Positions 32,285-41,580 of a stretch of 64,000 nt of DNA are shown here, piece by piece. The DNA comes from Flavobacteriales bacterium (GTDB taxonomy: Bacteria; Bacteroidota; Bacteroidia; Flavobacteriales_D; Sanyastnellaceae). The DNA is taken from assembly GCA_018402085.1 (NCBI GenBank), contig JAGYJM010000002.1, positions 372,001-436,000 on the forward strand, written 5' to 3'. Position 1 is the stretch's first letter, and the number at the start of each line of letters is the position of its first letter. A model generated the notes under the pieces. The model saw nothing but the letters and a program-made list of their open reading frames with translations, did not search any database and had not been told where the DNA came from. The translations under genes were made by a program, and so were the position numbers.

Positions 32285-32388
32285 CTAGATCAATGCGCTC
32301 GCAACGGCCTGTCTTCGTTGAAAAGTTCTGCTGGCGCGTTGATAACTAGGGGTCTGTTCTTCAGGTAGTTTACTGCCTGGTTTTTTTC
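32285..32388 (+). ncRNA. Structured RNA or attenuator with terminator before the MazG-like gene
   Basis: A 14-bp stem pairs CTAGATCAATGCGC (32285-32298) with GCGCGTTGAT-AA-CTAG (32334-32349, AA bulged, one G-U pair). Inside is CAACG-N9-CGTTG (32302-32320). Thirteen bases on, CAGGTAG-TTTA-CTGCCTG (32362-32379) followed by seven T forms an intrinsic terminator, ending only 11 nt before the ATG at 32399. It is either a free small RNA or a leader that can stop transcription of the gene. No known riboswitch class was recognised and no exact promoter box seen. Confidence 0.5.
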
Positions 32389-32398
32389 TTGTGGCGTT

Positions 32399-32818
32399 AT
32401 GAGAAAAGAAGCTTCACTGACCGAAATGATCGCAGGGGTGCGGGTTTTTCACGATGCTTTTGGCATTGTCAATGCGGAATCACCACTAGCAGATATCGGT
32501 GAAGAGCAAGTTGCGCTGCGTCATAGATTGATGCAGGAAGAGAATGACGAATATTTGGAAGCAGCCTCCGAAGGTGATCTGAACGGAATAGCAGATGCAC
32601 TGGGTGATCAGCTATACATATTGTGTGGCACCTTGCTCAAACACGGCATGCAGCACGTCATCGCTGATGTTTTCGATGCTATTCAGGAAAGCAATATGTC
32701 TAAACTGGATGTTGATGGCCGCCCGGTACTTCGAGACGACGGCAAAGTGTTAAAGAGTGATCGATATTTTCCTCCTGCAATAAAGGAAGTGCTGGCATCG
32801 CATTCTAATGAGGCTTAA
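32399..32818 (+). CDS. MazG-like/phosphoribosyl-ATP pyrophosphohydrolase-like protein
   Basis: 139 aa all-alpha NTP pyrophosphohydrolase. The metal-binding pattern is visible as QEENDEYLEAASEGDLNGIADALGDQLYI (EExxE then ExxD-like ADALGD). The family hydrolyses (d)NTPs or related nucleotides to monophosphate and pyrophosphate, often for pool cleaning; the substrate is not defined here. The C-terminal SKLDVDGRPVLRDDGKVLKSDRYFPP is seen in the HisE-like/MazG-like subgroup. Preceded by a terminator-like structure, followed by two terminators. Confidence 0.8.
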   Translation: MRKEASLTEMIAGVRVFHDAFGIVNAESPLADIGEEQVALRHRLMQEENDEYLEAASEGDLNGIADALGDQLYILCGTLLKHGMQHVIADVFDAIQESNMSKLDVDGRPVLRDDGKVLKSDRYFPPAIKEVLASHSNEA

Positions 32819-32830
32819 CCTGCTACGCTT

Positions 32831-32856
32831 CCGAACGTTCAACTGTTCGGGTTTTC
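32831..32856 (+). terminator. Terminator after the MazG-like gene (first)
   Basis: CCGAAC-N8-GTTCGG then GTTTTC; perfect 6-bp stem. Confidence 0.5.
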
Positions 32857-32864
32857 TTCATCAG

Positions 32865-32891
32865 GGCCACACGTGGACGTGGCCTTTTGTT
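32865..32891 (+). terminator. Terminator after the MazG-like gene (second)
   Basis: GGCCAC-ACGTGGAC-GTGGCC then TTTTGTT; perfect 6-bp stem just 14 bp before the next ATG. Confidence 0.6.
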
Positions 32892-32905
32892 CTTACATTT
32901 AAGCG

Positions 32906-33421
32906 ATGAAGAACATCAATTTATCTGCGCGATTTGCTGCCGCCAGAAGTTCTCAGAGAGCGCTGTGGCTGTTGAACCGCTTGCTTTGGACGGGTATACC
33001 TTTTAATCGTCCGCACCGGTTGACCATTCGTGAAATCGGGGAGAACTACGCCGAAGTCTGGATTCCCTTTCGGCGAAAGAACAAGAACCACCTCAATGGT
33101 CTGCATGCCTGCGTATTGGCCACAGGGGCGGAATATGTTTCAGGGCTTGTATTGCTTCAGGCCCTGGATGCTTCGGAGTACAGATTGATCATGCGCAAAA
33201 TGGAGATTGTTTACCATTATCAGGGTAAAACCGATGCCTTTGCGCGTTACGAACTTGACTTGGCAAAGCTTAAAGCGGAAGTAGAGGAGGTTTTAAGGCG
33301 CTCACCTTCTGTTGACCTTCCGGCCGAAGTAGAGGTGGTTGATTCAGGTGGGGAACTATTGTGCACTGCAACCGTTCACTGGCAGGTTAAACCCTGGAAC
33401 AAAGTCAAGACGAAAGCTTAA
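32906..33421 (+). CDS. DUF4442 hotdog-fold protein
   Basis: 171 aa. The block KNHLNGLHACVLATGAEYVSGLVLL is the core of DUF4442, a hotdog-fold family related to acyl-CoA thioesterases, but without a proven substrate. Flanking strands (IREIGENYAEVWIPFRRKNKN; LIMRKMEIVYHYQGKTDAFARYEL) agree. A TACATTTA box one base off consensus lies upstream. Stands alone before the thrS operon. Confidence 0.82.
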   Translation: MKNINLSARFAAARSSQRALWLLNRLLWTGIPFNRPHRLTIREIGENYAEVWIPFRRKNKNHLNGLHACVLATGAEYVSGLVLLQALDASEYRLIMRKMEIVYHYQGKTDAFARYELDLAKLKAEVEEVLRRSPSVDLPAEVEVVDSGGELLCTATVHWQVKPWNKVKTKA

Positions 33422-33468
33422 TATCAGCTTTGGGTGCGGCGATTGTTGAGCTTGCGCCTTGATTCTCG

Positions 33469-33476
33469 TAAATTTG
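33469..33476 (+). promoter_or_regulatory. thrS operon promoter (-7 TAAATTTG)
   Basis: TAnnTTTG match with TTG at 33446-33448, 20 bp upstream; 20 bp before the thrS ATG at 33497. Confidence 0.6.
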
Positions 33477-33496
33477 CAGCTTCGAATCAGAGCGCG

Positions 33497-35440
33497 ATGA
33501 TCAATATAACACTGCCTGATGGCACTGTCCGTCAGGTTGAATCAGGAGCCACTTCCATGGACGTGGCAGAGTCTATAAGTAGCGGTCTGGCACGTAAAGT
33601 GCTGGCCGCAGAGGTGAACGGTGAGGTGAGAGACCTGGGTCGCCCTATCTTCGAGGACGCAGATCTAAAACTGCTGACCTGGGATGATGAGGGTGCAAAG
33701 TCAACACTATGGCACAGTGGTGCCCATTTGATGGCTGAAGCCCTTGAGGCTTTGTACCCCGGGATTAAATTCTGGGTAGGTCCTCCTGTTGAAAACGGGT
33801 TCTATTACGATGTTGATTTCGGTGGGGCAGCTTTTTCTGAAAAGGATTTTGACCTCGTAGAGAAAAAAATGCTTGAACTGGCGCGCCAGAAAAATCCTTA
33901 CGTACGAAAAGACATCACCAAGGCAGATGCAATGGCCTTCTACAAAGAGAAAGGTGACGAGTACAAACTTGATCTGCTCGAAGGGCTTGAAGATGGCACG
34001 ATTACTTTTTATACTCAGGGTAATTTTACAGACCTGTGTCGGGGGCCGCATATTCCGGACACCGGTTACATTAGGGCCGTAAAGTTGATGAATGTCGCCG
34101 GTGCATATTGGAAGGGCGATGAAAGCAATAAACAACTCACCCGAATATACGGGGTTGCATTTCCAAAGCAGAAGATGCTCGATGAGTATCTGGTAATGCT
34201 CGAAGAGGCCAAAAAGCGCGACCACCGAAAGCTCGGCAAGGAGTTAGACTTGTTCACATTTAGTGAGAAAGTAGGGCAGGGGTTGCCGCTCTGGCTGCCA
34301 AAAGGGGCACAGCTTCGTGCCCGCCTTGAGAACTTTCTCAAAGAAGCCCAGCGCAAAGCAGGTTATGAGCCGGTGATCACGCCGCACATCGGTAATAAAG
34401 AACTGTACATCACATCAGGACACTTTGCCAAGTACGGAGCAGACAGTTTCCAGCCTATTGAAACCCCTGCGGAAGGTGAGGTCTACCTACTTAAACCAAT
34501 GAACTGTCCGCATCACTGCGAAATCTATAAATCACGACCACGCAGTTACCGCGATTTACCGGTGCGCTATGCTGAATTTGGTACTGTTTATCGCTATGAA
34601 CAGAGCGGTGAGCTGCACGGGCTTACGCGAGTGCGCGGATTTACGCAAGACGATGCACATATCTTTTGCACGGTTGACCAGGTGAAAGAGGAAGTATCGA
34701 AGGTAATTGATCTTGTTCTTTACATTTTTCAAACACTGGATTTTCAAGATTACCAGGTACAGGTCTCTCTGCGGGATCCTGAAACACCTGAAAAGTACAT
34801 TGGCTCTGACGAGAACTGGGAGAATGCAGAAACAGCAATCCGGGAAGTGGCAGAGGAAAAAGGGTTGAATACCGTAATAGAGCTCGGAGAGGCAGCATTC
34901 TATGGGCCAAAGCTCGACTTCATGGTGCGCGACGCCATCGGTCGTAAATGGCAGTTGGGCACCGTACAGATTGATTACAACCTTCCTGAACGTTTCGAAC
35001 TGGAATATACCGGCGCTGATAACGCTCCGCACCGCCCGGTGATGATCCACAGGGCACCATTTGGTTCAATGGAACGATTTGTCGCAATTCTCGTTGAACA
35101 CTGTGCAGGAAAATTCCCACTTTGGCTCACGCCGGAACAAGTTCGTATATTACCGTTGAGCGATAGATTCATCGAATACTGCGAAGGACTTGAGAAAGTC
35201 CTTGATAATTACGATATTCGCGCCCTCATTGACAGACGTGCGGAGAAAGTGGGGAAGAAGATTCGGGAAGCCGAGCTTGACAAAGTTCCTTACATGTTGA
35301 TCATTGGTGAGAAAGAAGCAGAGAGTGGAGAGCTTGCCGTGAGAAAACAGGGAGAGGGAGACCTCGGTACCATGTCAGTCGAAGCTTTCGCGTCATTCAT
35401 TGATGATGAAATTGGCGCATTGCTGAATAAACAAGAGTAA
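33497..35440 (+). CDS. thrS: Threonine-tRNA ligase
   Basis: 647-aa class II aminoacyl-tRNA synthetase. N-terminal TGS domain ([17 protein letters not shown]), second editing domain with the HxxxH-type [13 protein letters not shown] and a Cys-rich [14 protein letters not shown], catalytic core with class II motif 2 ([26 protein letters not shown]), zinc ligands in [13 protein letters not shown], motif 3 [13 protein letters not shown], and the C-terminal anticodon-binding domain. The start at 33497 gives the standard TGS N-terminus; the open frame extends 21 codons upstream across the promoter box. First gene of the thrS-infC-rpmI-rplT operon. Confidence 0.97.
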   Translation: MINITLPDGTVRQVESGATSMDVAESISSGLARKVLAAEVNGEVRDLGRPIFEDADLKLLTWDDEGAKSTLWHSGAHLMAEALEALYPGIKFWVGPPVENGFYYDVDFGGAAFSEKDFDLVEKKMLELARQKNPYVRKDITKADAMAFYKEKGDEYKLDLLEGLEDGTITFYTQGNFTDLCRGPHIPDTGYIRAVKLMNVAGAYWKGDESNKQLTRIYGVAFPKQKMLDEYLVMLEEAKKRDHRKLGKELDLFTFSEKVGQGLPLWLPKGAQLRARLENFLKEAQRKAGYEPVITPHIGNKELYITSGHFAKYGADSFQPIETPAEGEVYLLKPMNCPHHCEIYKSRPRSYRDLPVRYAEFGTVYRYEQSGELHGLTRVRGFTQDDAHIFCTVDQVKEEVSKVIDLVLYIFQTLDFQDYQVQVSLRDPETPEKYIGSDENWENAETAIREVAEEKGLNTVIELGEAAFYGPKLDFMVRDAIGRKWQLGTVQIDYNLPERFELEYTGADNAPHRPVMIHRAPFGSMERFVAILVEHCAGKFPLWLTPEQVRILPLSDRFIEYCEGLEKVLDNYDIRALIDRRAEKVGKKIREAELDKVPYMLIIGEKEAESGELAVRKQGEGDLGTMSVEAFASFIDDEIGALLNKQE

Positions 35441-35458
35441 CATAAAAATAGAGTAGCC

Positions 35459-36013
35459 ATAGCAATACGAAGAAAACGCAGAAAAGGACCGGCAAGGGTC
35501 ATTAAGCAAGACCCGCACCGGATCAACAGGAACATCAAGGTAGACGAGGTACGTCTTGTTGGTGACAACATTGAACAGGGAGTGTTCAGCACACGTGAAG
35601 CACTTGAGATGGCCCAGGAATTAGGGCTCGATCTCGTGGAAATCTCTCCGAAAGCAGTTCCTCCCGTATGTAAAGTCGTTGACTACAAGAAGTTCCTCTA
35701 CGACCAAAAGAAACGCGAAAAAGAGCTGAAGCAAAAACAGCAAAAGGTGGTGATCAAAGAGATTCGGTTCGGTCCGAACACGGATGACCACGATTTTGAG
35801 TTTAAACTTAAGCACGCGAAGAAGTTTTTGTTAGAGGGAGCTAAAGTGAAGGCGTATGTCTTTTTCAAAGGACGAACCATCGTCTTTAAAGAACGCGGCG
35901 AGATCCTCCTCCTGAAATTTGCGCAAGAACTCGAAGAGTACGCTACTGTAGAACAGCTCCCTAAGCTCGAAGGCAAAAGGATGATTATGCTGTTCAACCC
36001 GAAAAAAGGATAA
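35459..36013 (+). CDS. infC: Translation initiation factor IF-3, probable AUA start
   Basis: IF-3 checks start codons on the 30S subunit. The frame includes the N-terminal domain ([39 protein letters not shown]), the linker and the C-terminal domain ([36 protein letters not shown]). No ATG, GTG or TTG occurs in frame between the thrS stop and the GTG at 35582, which would delete 41 conserved residues. ATA at 35459 gives (M)AIRRKRR, the usual N-terminus, 185 codons in all. A non-AUG start fits IF-3 self-control by start-codon discrimination, known in E. coli (AUU). Confidence 0.9.
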   Translation: MAIRRKRRKGPARVIKQDPHRINRNIKVDEVRLVGDNIEQGVFSTREALEMAQELGLDLVEISPKAVPPVCKVVDYKKFLYDQKKREKELKQKQQKVVIKEIRFGPNTDDHDFEFKLKHAKKFLLEGAKVKAYVFFKGRTIVFKERGEILLLKFAQELEEYATVEQLPKLEGKRMIMLFNPKKG

Positions 36014-36031
36014 CTGATAAAGTGCAGTGAT

Positions 36032-36226
36032 ATGCCGAAAATGAAAACCAAATCGAGCGCGAAAAAGCGCTTCAAATTTACCGGCACAGGGAAAATTAAG
36101 CGCAAGCACGCTTACAAAAGCCACATCCTGACCAAAAAAGCAACCAAACGTAAGCGCAATCTTACGGCTTTTACCACGGTGGATAAGGCGGATGAAAAAA
36201 GCATCCGTAAGCAATTGCTTGCCTGA
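36032..36226 (+). CDS. rpmI: 50S ribosomal protein L35
   Basis: 64-aa basic protein starting [27 protein letters not shown], the L35 signature, with [10 protein letters not shown] further on. Eighteen bases after infC, in the conserved infC-rpmI-rplT order. Confidence 0.97.
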   Translation: MPKMKTKSSAKKRFKFTGTGKIKRKHAYKSHILTKKATKRKRNLTAFTTVDKADEKSIRKQLLA

Positions 36227-36309
36227 TTGTAAACTGAACCGTTAGTTTTTAACCAGGTTTGTAGTCATAAGTGTCGTAAAGACCGCTGCAAGCCAAAAAA
36301 AACATTATT

Positions 36310-36654
36310 ATGCCACGTTCAAAGAACGCCGTCGCCTCTCGTGCCCGTCGGAAGAAAATTTTAAAAATGGCGCGGGGCTACTACGGAGCCCGCAAAAACG
36401 TTTGGACTGTCTCCAAAAATGCCGTAGACAAAGGCCTCCAGTACGCCTACATCGGCAGAAAACAACGCAAGCGTCAGTTCCGTCGCCTCTGGATTCAACG
36501 AATCAACGCCGGAGCCCGTCAACACGGGATGTCATACTCTGTCTTTATGGGGAAACTCCATGAACATGGAATTGAACTGAACCGCAAAGTTCTCGCTGAT
36601 CTCGCCATGAACCATCCTGACGCGTTCAAAGCTGTCGTAGAGAAAGTGAAATAA
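36310..36654 (+). CDS. rplT: 50S ribosomal protein L20
   Basis: 114 aa, [30 protein letters not shown] and [18 protein letters not shown] are diagnostic. L20 binds 23S rRNA early in 50S assembly and, in other bacteria, represses its own operon by binding the leader mRNA. The 83-bp gap after rpmI is longer than elsewhere in the operon, but no clear structure was found in it. Ends at a strong terminator. Confidence 0.97.
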   Translation: MPRSKNAVASRARRKKILKMARGYYGARKNVWTVSKNAVDKGLQYAYIGRKQRKRQFRRLWIQRINAGARQHGMSYSVFMGKLHEHGIELNRKVLADLAMNHPDAFKAVVEKVK

Positions 36655-36676
36655 TTAGCGTTACTCAAACGTTCCT

Positions 36677-36706
36677 AAAGCCGGCTCAATAGCCGGCTTT
36701 TTTTTT
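36677..36706 (+). terminator. thrS-rplT operon terminator
   Basis: AAAGCCGGCT-CAAT-AGCCGGCTTT followed by T residues: perfect 10-bp stem. Confidence 0.92.
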
Positions 36707-36732
36707 ACTTGCAGATCTAAAATCAACGCGCT

Positions 36733-38661
36733 ATGAAGCACTGTTTATACTGTTTTTTCGCTTTCACTCTGTTCATCGCAGCAGATGTCAGTGCGCAAAT
36801 AGAAAGAGAAGAAAAGTCAAGGCAACAGCTAAGGGAGATGAGCGGTACCTTTCTACCGCCAGAAGCAGTGTGGTTCAATGCCAAGCGACCATTTCAGGTC
36901 GCAAGACTCGATAGGGAACGTGTCATCTTGCATTTTTGGGATCCGATTACTGCAAACGGCTGGGAAAGTATGCGGGTCGTAAACGAATTGCACAAAAAGT
37001 ACCCGTCAGCCATTGCGCTATCTGTTCTTCCCCCGATAGCGGAACTCTATAATGATAGCGCCTTAGTCAGTGAATTGGTAAGGAAATTTGGCATCAATCA
37101 TCCGATGATCTTTACAGATGATTATTCAGCCTTCAATTTCCCTGATTCAACGGCAATCAACAACTTGCCGTCAATCTATGTCGTTGAGGCAACAGGCCTG
37201 GCCTCAGGGCCTGTGGGCATTGACCGTATAGCAGAACTCGAAACGCTGCTGGCAACGCTTTACCCGAACGAGGGAAAAGAAGCGAGTGGCATTTATAAGT
37301 ACTCCCTCCCTGAAACCGGAAAAGGGATATTACACCTACTCAACTACCCGTCAGATGCCGCAGAAGACCCCCTGTCAGGAAACCTCTTTATCGCTGATGC
37401 TGGCAGTAACCGAATCATCGAGCTCAATACCGATGGCCGCATCGAGCGTGTGTATGGATCAGGTGTAGCCGGACTTCAAGACGGGAAATATGGCGGTACG
37501 AAGTTCAACAATCCTAAAGGGCTCACCTTTGATCGCGACAACGGGATACTTTACGTCGCGGATACTTACAATCATTGCATTCGGTCAATAGACCCCAAGA
37601 CCGGTGTCGTCAAAACAGTGCTCGGCAATGGCACATTGGCGCGTGAACTTCAACTGTTCGTAGACAGTACAGAAAATGGATTGAATTATCCGGCAGATGT
37701 CGCATTCACTCGTGGAAGATTGATGATTGCAATGGCTGGAGCCAACCAAATATGGGAATATAACCCCCAAAACGGCAAAGGCCGCGCTGCCATTGGAAAT
37801 GGTAAGGCCGCATCTGTAGATGGCGGCACCGGTGTCGCTGCGCTGCATTCACCACAGCACCTCACACAGGGAAGTGAGGGCGATCTGTATGTGGCAGATA
37901 TTGGCTCAGGTAAAATTCGAAGAATAGAGCAGAGCGGATTGATCACTACCCTTGATTTTGACGACGGATTGCTAGGGCAGCATGGGGTAATTGGTGGGTT
38001 GACCTTTGGTGGCCGCGAGCTTTTTATATCAAACTACATCGGGAACCAAATCCTGAAATGGAACCTTGATGAAGAAATGCAAGTCTTGGCAGGAAGTGGT
38101 ACTCCCGGTAAGCTGGATGGCGGAGCAGGCAAAGCGCAGTTCCATAGACCAGCTGGCCTTGCTTACGTAGATGGAGATCTGATGGTCATTGATCAGTTTA
38201 ATGGTGCCTTGCGACGAGTCAATGCAAAGCGTGGGAAAACAAAATCGATCGGTATGTATAATTTCTATGACCTCTTCAGAACGATCGAAGCCTATTCAAG
38301 TGGAGACCAGGTGATTTTTGAAGAGCTGATTCTGAAAAAAGGAACAAACGCTGTCTATGTTGAAATGAACCTTGATCAAGGCTACAAGTGGGAAACTGCC
38401 GGACGAAACAAGATTACCATGGAAATTCCCGGTGAGAATCGGCTCTTGAATTTTGATCCAACACGAGGTTTCATTGAACTGGAGGTTAATGGAAGCGAAC
38501 GCAACAATAATGCAACGGTGCAGGTCTATGCCACCGTGCGCCATAAAGAAACTGATCAGGTGACGTTCAGAACTTTCCTGCTGCTCTTCCCCTTGGTTTA
38601 CGAGCCCGAACTTGGTAAGCGTCAACACGATTTGACCTGGAGGCCTTTCAGCGACCTTTGA
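36733..38661 (+). CDS. NHLRC2-like protein: thioredoxin-like plus NHL propeller
   Basis: 642 aa. Signal peptide (CLYCFFAFTLFIAADVSAQ), a thioredoxin-fold domain (about 35-175, VILHFWDPITANGWESM...LPSIYVV) lacking any CxxC at the redox position, a six-bladed NHL beta-propeller (about 190-510; blades such as NPKGLTFDRDNGILYVADTYNHCIRSID and RPAGLAYVDGDLMVIDQFNGALRRV) and a C-terminal beta domain. This is the architecture of animal NHLRC2 and its bacterial relatives. Without the Cys pair, disulfide exchange is unlikely; a binding role is inferred. No T9SS tail. Its stop abuts that of the convergent TPR gene. Confidence 0.8.
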   Translation: MKHCLYCFFAFTLFIAADVSAQIEREEKSRQQLREMSGTFLPPEAVWFNAKRPFQVARLDRERVILHFWDPITANGWESMRVVNELHKKYPSAIALSVLPPIAELYNDSALVSELVRKFGINHPMIFTDDYSAFNFPDSTAINNLPSIYVVEATGLASGPVGIDRIAELETLLATLYPNEGKEASGIYKYSLPETGKGILHLLNYPSDAAEDPLSGNLFIADAGSNRIIELNTDGRIERVYGSGVAGLQDGKYGGTKFNNPKGLTFDRDNGILYVADTYNHCIRSIDPKTGVVKTVLGNGTLARELQLFVDSTENGLNYPADVAFTRGRLMIAMAGANQIWEYNPQNGKGRAAIGNGKAASVDGGTGVAALHSPQHLTQGSEGDLYVADIGSGKIRRIEQSGLITTLDFDDGLLGQHGVIGGLTFGGRELFISNYIGNQILKWNLDEEMQVLAGSGTPGKLDGGAGKAQFHRPAGLAYVDGDLMVIDQFNGALRRVNAKRGKTKSIGMYNFYDLFRTIEAYSSGDQVIFEELILKKGTNAVYVEMNLDQGYKWETAGRNKITMEIPGENRLLNFDPTRGFIELEVNGSERNNNATVQVYATVRHKETDQVTFRTFLLLFPLVYEPELGKRQHDLTWRPFSDL

Positions 38662-39720
38662 TCATTCACCTAACACACGGCCTTTGGCGATGGCGGCAGG
38701 GGTGTAATCTGGTTGAATCTTCAGGGCCTTGTTGTATGCGCTGAGTGCTTTTTCTGCCTTACCAAGGCTTTCCAGGGCCAGCCCACGGTTGTAATGTGCC
38801 TGATAATAACCCGGAAACAGCTCTGTAGCTTCTGTAAAGTAAAGTGCTGCGCTATCGTAATGCTGCAGGTACTCGAGGTGAATGAAACCTTTGTTATAAG
38901 GAGCTGTGGCATTATCAGGGGAAAGACCACTGATGCGATCATAAATATTCAGCGCTTCGCGATAACGAGAGCGGTCTCTGAAGCCTGTTGACTGAAGAAA
39001 TATGGCCAGATTATACCAGGCCTCTATGCTGCCCGGACGAATCTCTGTTGCTGTTTTGTAATACTCTATTGCCAGGTCACTTCCCGCCGATGCATACAGC
39101 AGACCAACCTCAATGTAGGCATCGTAGAAATCAGGTTCAACCTCTATGGCTGTCTGGTAACTGGATGCTGCCAGCACGGTGTCACCGGTCTCCTTGTAGA
39201 CACGGCCTTTGAGATAGTAAGCCTGAGGCAGTTGACCATCTACGCGCAAAGCTTCGTTAATGGTTTCGATAGCCTGCTTGTAATTGCGCAGATGAACGTG
39301 CATTTCACCAAGGCGCATCAGGCAGTCTGTGTGATTTGGGGTCTCAGCTACACAACGCTGGTAGTCAGCGAGGGCCTTATCAAATTGCTGGTCTCTGAAA
39401 TGGAGATTGCCTCGCTGGTAGTATGCGTCAGAAAAGGTGCTATCAATGACCAACGCTCTGTCAAAATCATTCATCGCCGCTTCATAGTTGGCCGCTTCCT
39501 TGTGCAGAAGACCCCGTTCTATATAGAGCTCTTTATTACCGGGCGCTTCGATGATACGCTCTGTCAATTGCTCAATCATTGCACCGGCTTCCACCAGCGT
39601 ATCTTGTGCCGAAGCTGCACCGTCTGCTGTTTCAGTTTGCGTTGCAGGCTGATCCGTATCACAGTGCGTGAAAAATGCCAGAATGGCGAGAGGGATGAAG
39701 GTGTAAAGAGGTCTTTTCAT
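38662..39720 (-). CDS. TPR-repeat lipoprotein
   Basis: 352 aa. Lipoprotein signal with Cys after LAILAFFTHC, a short linker, then about eight tetratricopeptide repeats filling the rest (for example SDAYYQRGNLHFRDQQFDKALADYQ and PQAYYLKGRVYKETGDTVLAASSYQTAIE). Likely a scaffold on the inner face of the outer membrane or in the periplasm; partner unknown. Start set at the ATG 39718-39720 from the lipobox position and the promoter box 4 bp upstream; 16 further codons upstream would run through the recA terminator. Confidence 0.85.
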   Translation of the reverse strand: MKRPLYTFIPLAILAFFTHCDTDQPATQTETADGAASAQDTLVEAGAMIEQLTERIIEAPGNKELYIERGLLHKEAANYEAAMNDFDRALVIDSTFSDAYYQRGNLHFRDQQFDKALADYQRCVAETPNHTDCLMRLGEMHVHLRNYKQAIETINEALRVDGQLPQAYYLKGRVYKETGDTVLAASSYQTAIEVEPDFYDAYIEVGLLYASAGSDLAIEYYKTATEIRPGSIEAWYNLAIFLQSTGFRDRSRYREALNIYDRISGLSPDNATAPYNKGFIHLEYLQHYDSAALYFTEATELFPGYYQAHYNRGLALESLGKAEKALSAYNKALKIQPDYTPAAIAKGRVLGE

Positions 39721-39724
39721 AAGG

Positions 39725-39732
39725 CAAAAATA
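39725..39732 (-). promoter_or_regulatory. TATTTTTG promoter box for the TPR lipoprotein
   Basis: TAnnTTTG match on the minus strand 4 bp before the ATG. It is also the T-run of the recA terminator, so the two signals share bases. Confidence 0.4.
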
Positions 39733-39757
39733 AGGCCCGTCTGAAAAGACGAGCCTT
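39725..39757 (-). terminator. recA terminator
   Basis: Minus strand AAGGCTCGTCT-TTTC-AGACGGGCCTT then ATTTTTG: 11-bp stem with one G-U pair, 19 bp after the recA stop. Confidence 0.85.
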
Positions 39758-39776
39758 TCAACCGGCAAATCGGTTG

Positions 39777-40775
39777 CTATTTACTCAGTTCTTCCTTGAT
39801 TTTATTCTCAAGTTCTTCTGAAAGTTCGGGGTTGTCAGCCAGCAATTGTTTCACAGCATCACGCCCTTGTCCGAGCTTAGTGTCTCCATAAGAGAACCAG
39901 GAACCGCTCTTTTTGACAATGCCAAGTTCCACACCGAGGTCAATGATCTCACCGGTTTTTGAAATGCCGGTACCATACATGATGTCAAATTCTGCACGCT
40001 GAAATGGCGGAGCAACCTTATTCTTCACAATTTTCACCTTTGTCCGGTTACCGATAACTTTATCGCCGTCTTTAATTTGTGAAGAACGACGAATGTCAAT
40101 GCGAACCGATGAGTAAAACTTGAGCGCATTCCCACCGGTCGTGGTCTCCGGATTGCCAAACATGACACCGATTTTCTCGCGAAGCTGGTTGATAAAGATG
40201 CAGCAGCAGCCGGTTTTACTGATGGTTGATGTCAGCTTGCGCAGTGCCTTCGACATCAGACGAGCCTGGAGACCAACTTGTGAATCCGCCATTTCGCCTT
40301 CAATCTCCGCGCGTGGTGTAAGCGCTGCAACGGAGTCAACCACCAACAGATCAATGGCTCCCGAGCGAATCAAATTCTCCGCAATTTCAAGGGCCTGCTC
40401 ACCATTGTCAGGCTGTGAAATCAATAGATTCTCCGTGTCAACCCCGAGGTTTTCTGCATAGAATTTGTCAAATGCATGTTCGGCATCTATGATGGCACAG
40501 ATACCGCCCGCTCGCTGCGCCTCTGCTATCGCATGAATCGCAAGGGTGGTTTTACCGGATGACTCCGGACCGTAAATCTCTATAACACGCCCACGCGGTA
40601 ACCCCCCGATTCCGAGTGCGAGATCAAGCGTCAGAGATCCCGTCGAAATGGCTTCCGTTTCGTCTACCACGTCGTCACCCAGTTTCATTACGGCGCCCTT
40701 TCCGTAGGTTTTTTCGAGCTTATCGAGTGTGAGTTGGAGCGCTTTGAGTTTTTCTTTGTTTGCTTCTGTCGCCAT
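39777..40775 (-). CDS. recA: Recombinase RecA
   Basis: 332-aa DNA strand-exchange ATPase and LexA/UmuD coprotease. Walker [11 protein letters not shown], Walker [11 protein letters not shown], loop L1/L2 regions [47 protein letters not shown] in segments, and the short C-terminal domain. No SOS-type box was recognised upstream. Monocistronic, with its own terminator. Confidence 0.97.
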   Translation of the reverse strand: MATEANKEKLKALQLTLDKLEKTYGKGAVMKLGDDVVDETEAISTGSLTLDLALGIGGLPRGRVIEIYGPESSGKTTLAIHAIAEAQRAGGICAIIDAEHAFDKFYAENLGVDTENLLISQPDNGEQALEIAENLIRSGAIDLLVVDSVAALTPRAEIEGEMADSQVGLQARLMSKALRKLTSTISKTGCCCIFINQLREKIGVMFGNPETTTGGNALKFYSSVRIDIRRSSQIKDGDKVIGNRTKVKIVKNKVAPPFQRAEFDIMYGTGISKTGEIIDLGVELGIVKKSGSWFSYGDTKLGQGRDAVKQLLADNPELSEELENKIKEELSK

Positions 40776-40873
40776 ACTTGAAATTTTGGCTAATGTAGAT
40801 AAACAGGTACGTAATGTATTTACGGGCCTGCCTTCTTTTTATAAACGTGCCGATTGACTTTACGAACGCTCGC

Positions 40874-41341
40874 TCATCGGATGCCAAACCCTTCCAGAAC
40901 CTGCTCGGTGTGCTCTTTCGCTTTTACCTTTTTAATGATGTCTACAATACCCCCCTCTTCATCGATCAGAAAGGTCATGCGATGCGTGCCGTCAAAAACT
41001 TTACCCATAAATTTCTTCGGCCCCCATACGCCGTATGCTTGCAAAACCTTACGGTCAGTATCCGCAATCAAAGGGAATGGAAGCTCATGCTTCTCAATAA
41101 ATTTCTGGTGCTTCGATGCAGGGTCATCGTTTACCCCTAACACCTCTATGTTGTGCTCTTTGAGCGTGTCATAATGATCCCGGAAATTACAGGCCTGTGT
41201 TGTGCATGTTGGCGTCAAATCACGAGGGTAGAAATACAATGCAAGCTTTTTCCCCTTGTAGTCATTGAGTGAAATTGTATTGCCCGATTCATCTTTACCT
41301 GCGAAATCCGGAGCAGGCGATCCTTTTTCAAGTGTGGTCAT
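40874..41341 (-). CDS. bcp: Thioredoxin-dependent thiol peroxidase (BCP/PrxQ)
   Basis: 155-aa atypical 2-Cys peroxiredoxin that reduces hydroperoxides. Peroxidatic Cys46 in YPRDLTPTCTTQAC and the resolving Cys51 five residues later mark the PrxQ subgroup; the usual TPGC reads TPTC here. The start codon follows directly on a run of AT-rich DNA with no exact promoter box. Function in oxidative stress defence is well known for the family. Confidence 0.94.
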   Translation of the reverse strand: MTTLEKGSPAPDFAGKDESGNTISLNDYKGKKLALYFYPRDLTPTCTTQACNFRDHYDTLKEHNIEVLGVNDDPASKHQKFIEKHELPFPLIADTDRKVLQAYGVWGPKKFMGKVFDGTHRMTFLIDEEGGIVDIIKKVKAKEHTEQVLEGFGIR

Positions 41342-41398
41342 GACGTGTAATTTGTTGATTTGACAAATCTCAGGTAGAAATTGTTCATTTTTTCTTCT

Positions 41399-41424
41399 CC
41401 GCGCAAAAGCGCGGGATGCGGCAG
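41399..41424 (+). repeat. Dispersed palindrome copy 9 (intergenic)
   Basis: CCGCGC-AAAA-GCGCGG then GATGCGGCAG: the most complete form of the element, between bcp and the HYR-repeat gene. Confidence 0.8.
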
Positions 41425-41580
41425 TCTGAGCGAGATCTCCGGGTGCATTACCTTTCGATAAAAATCAATTGTTGATAGATCAGTTGACAGTGGTCAATGA
41501 CGAGCGGCATTTTGACGGTATTTTGTAAAGAGCTCGAAGAGAGCTGTAAAACACTTGAAATTCTTAATGTGCTTAGATCT

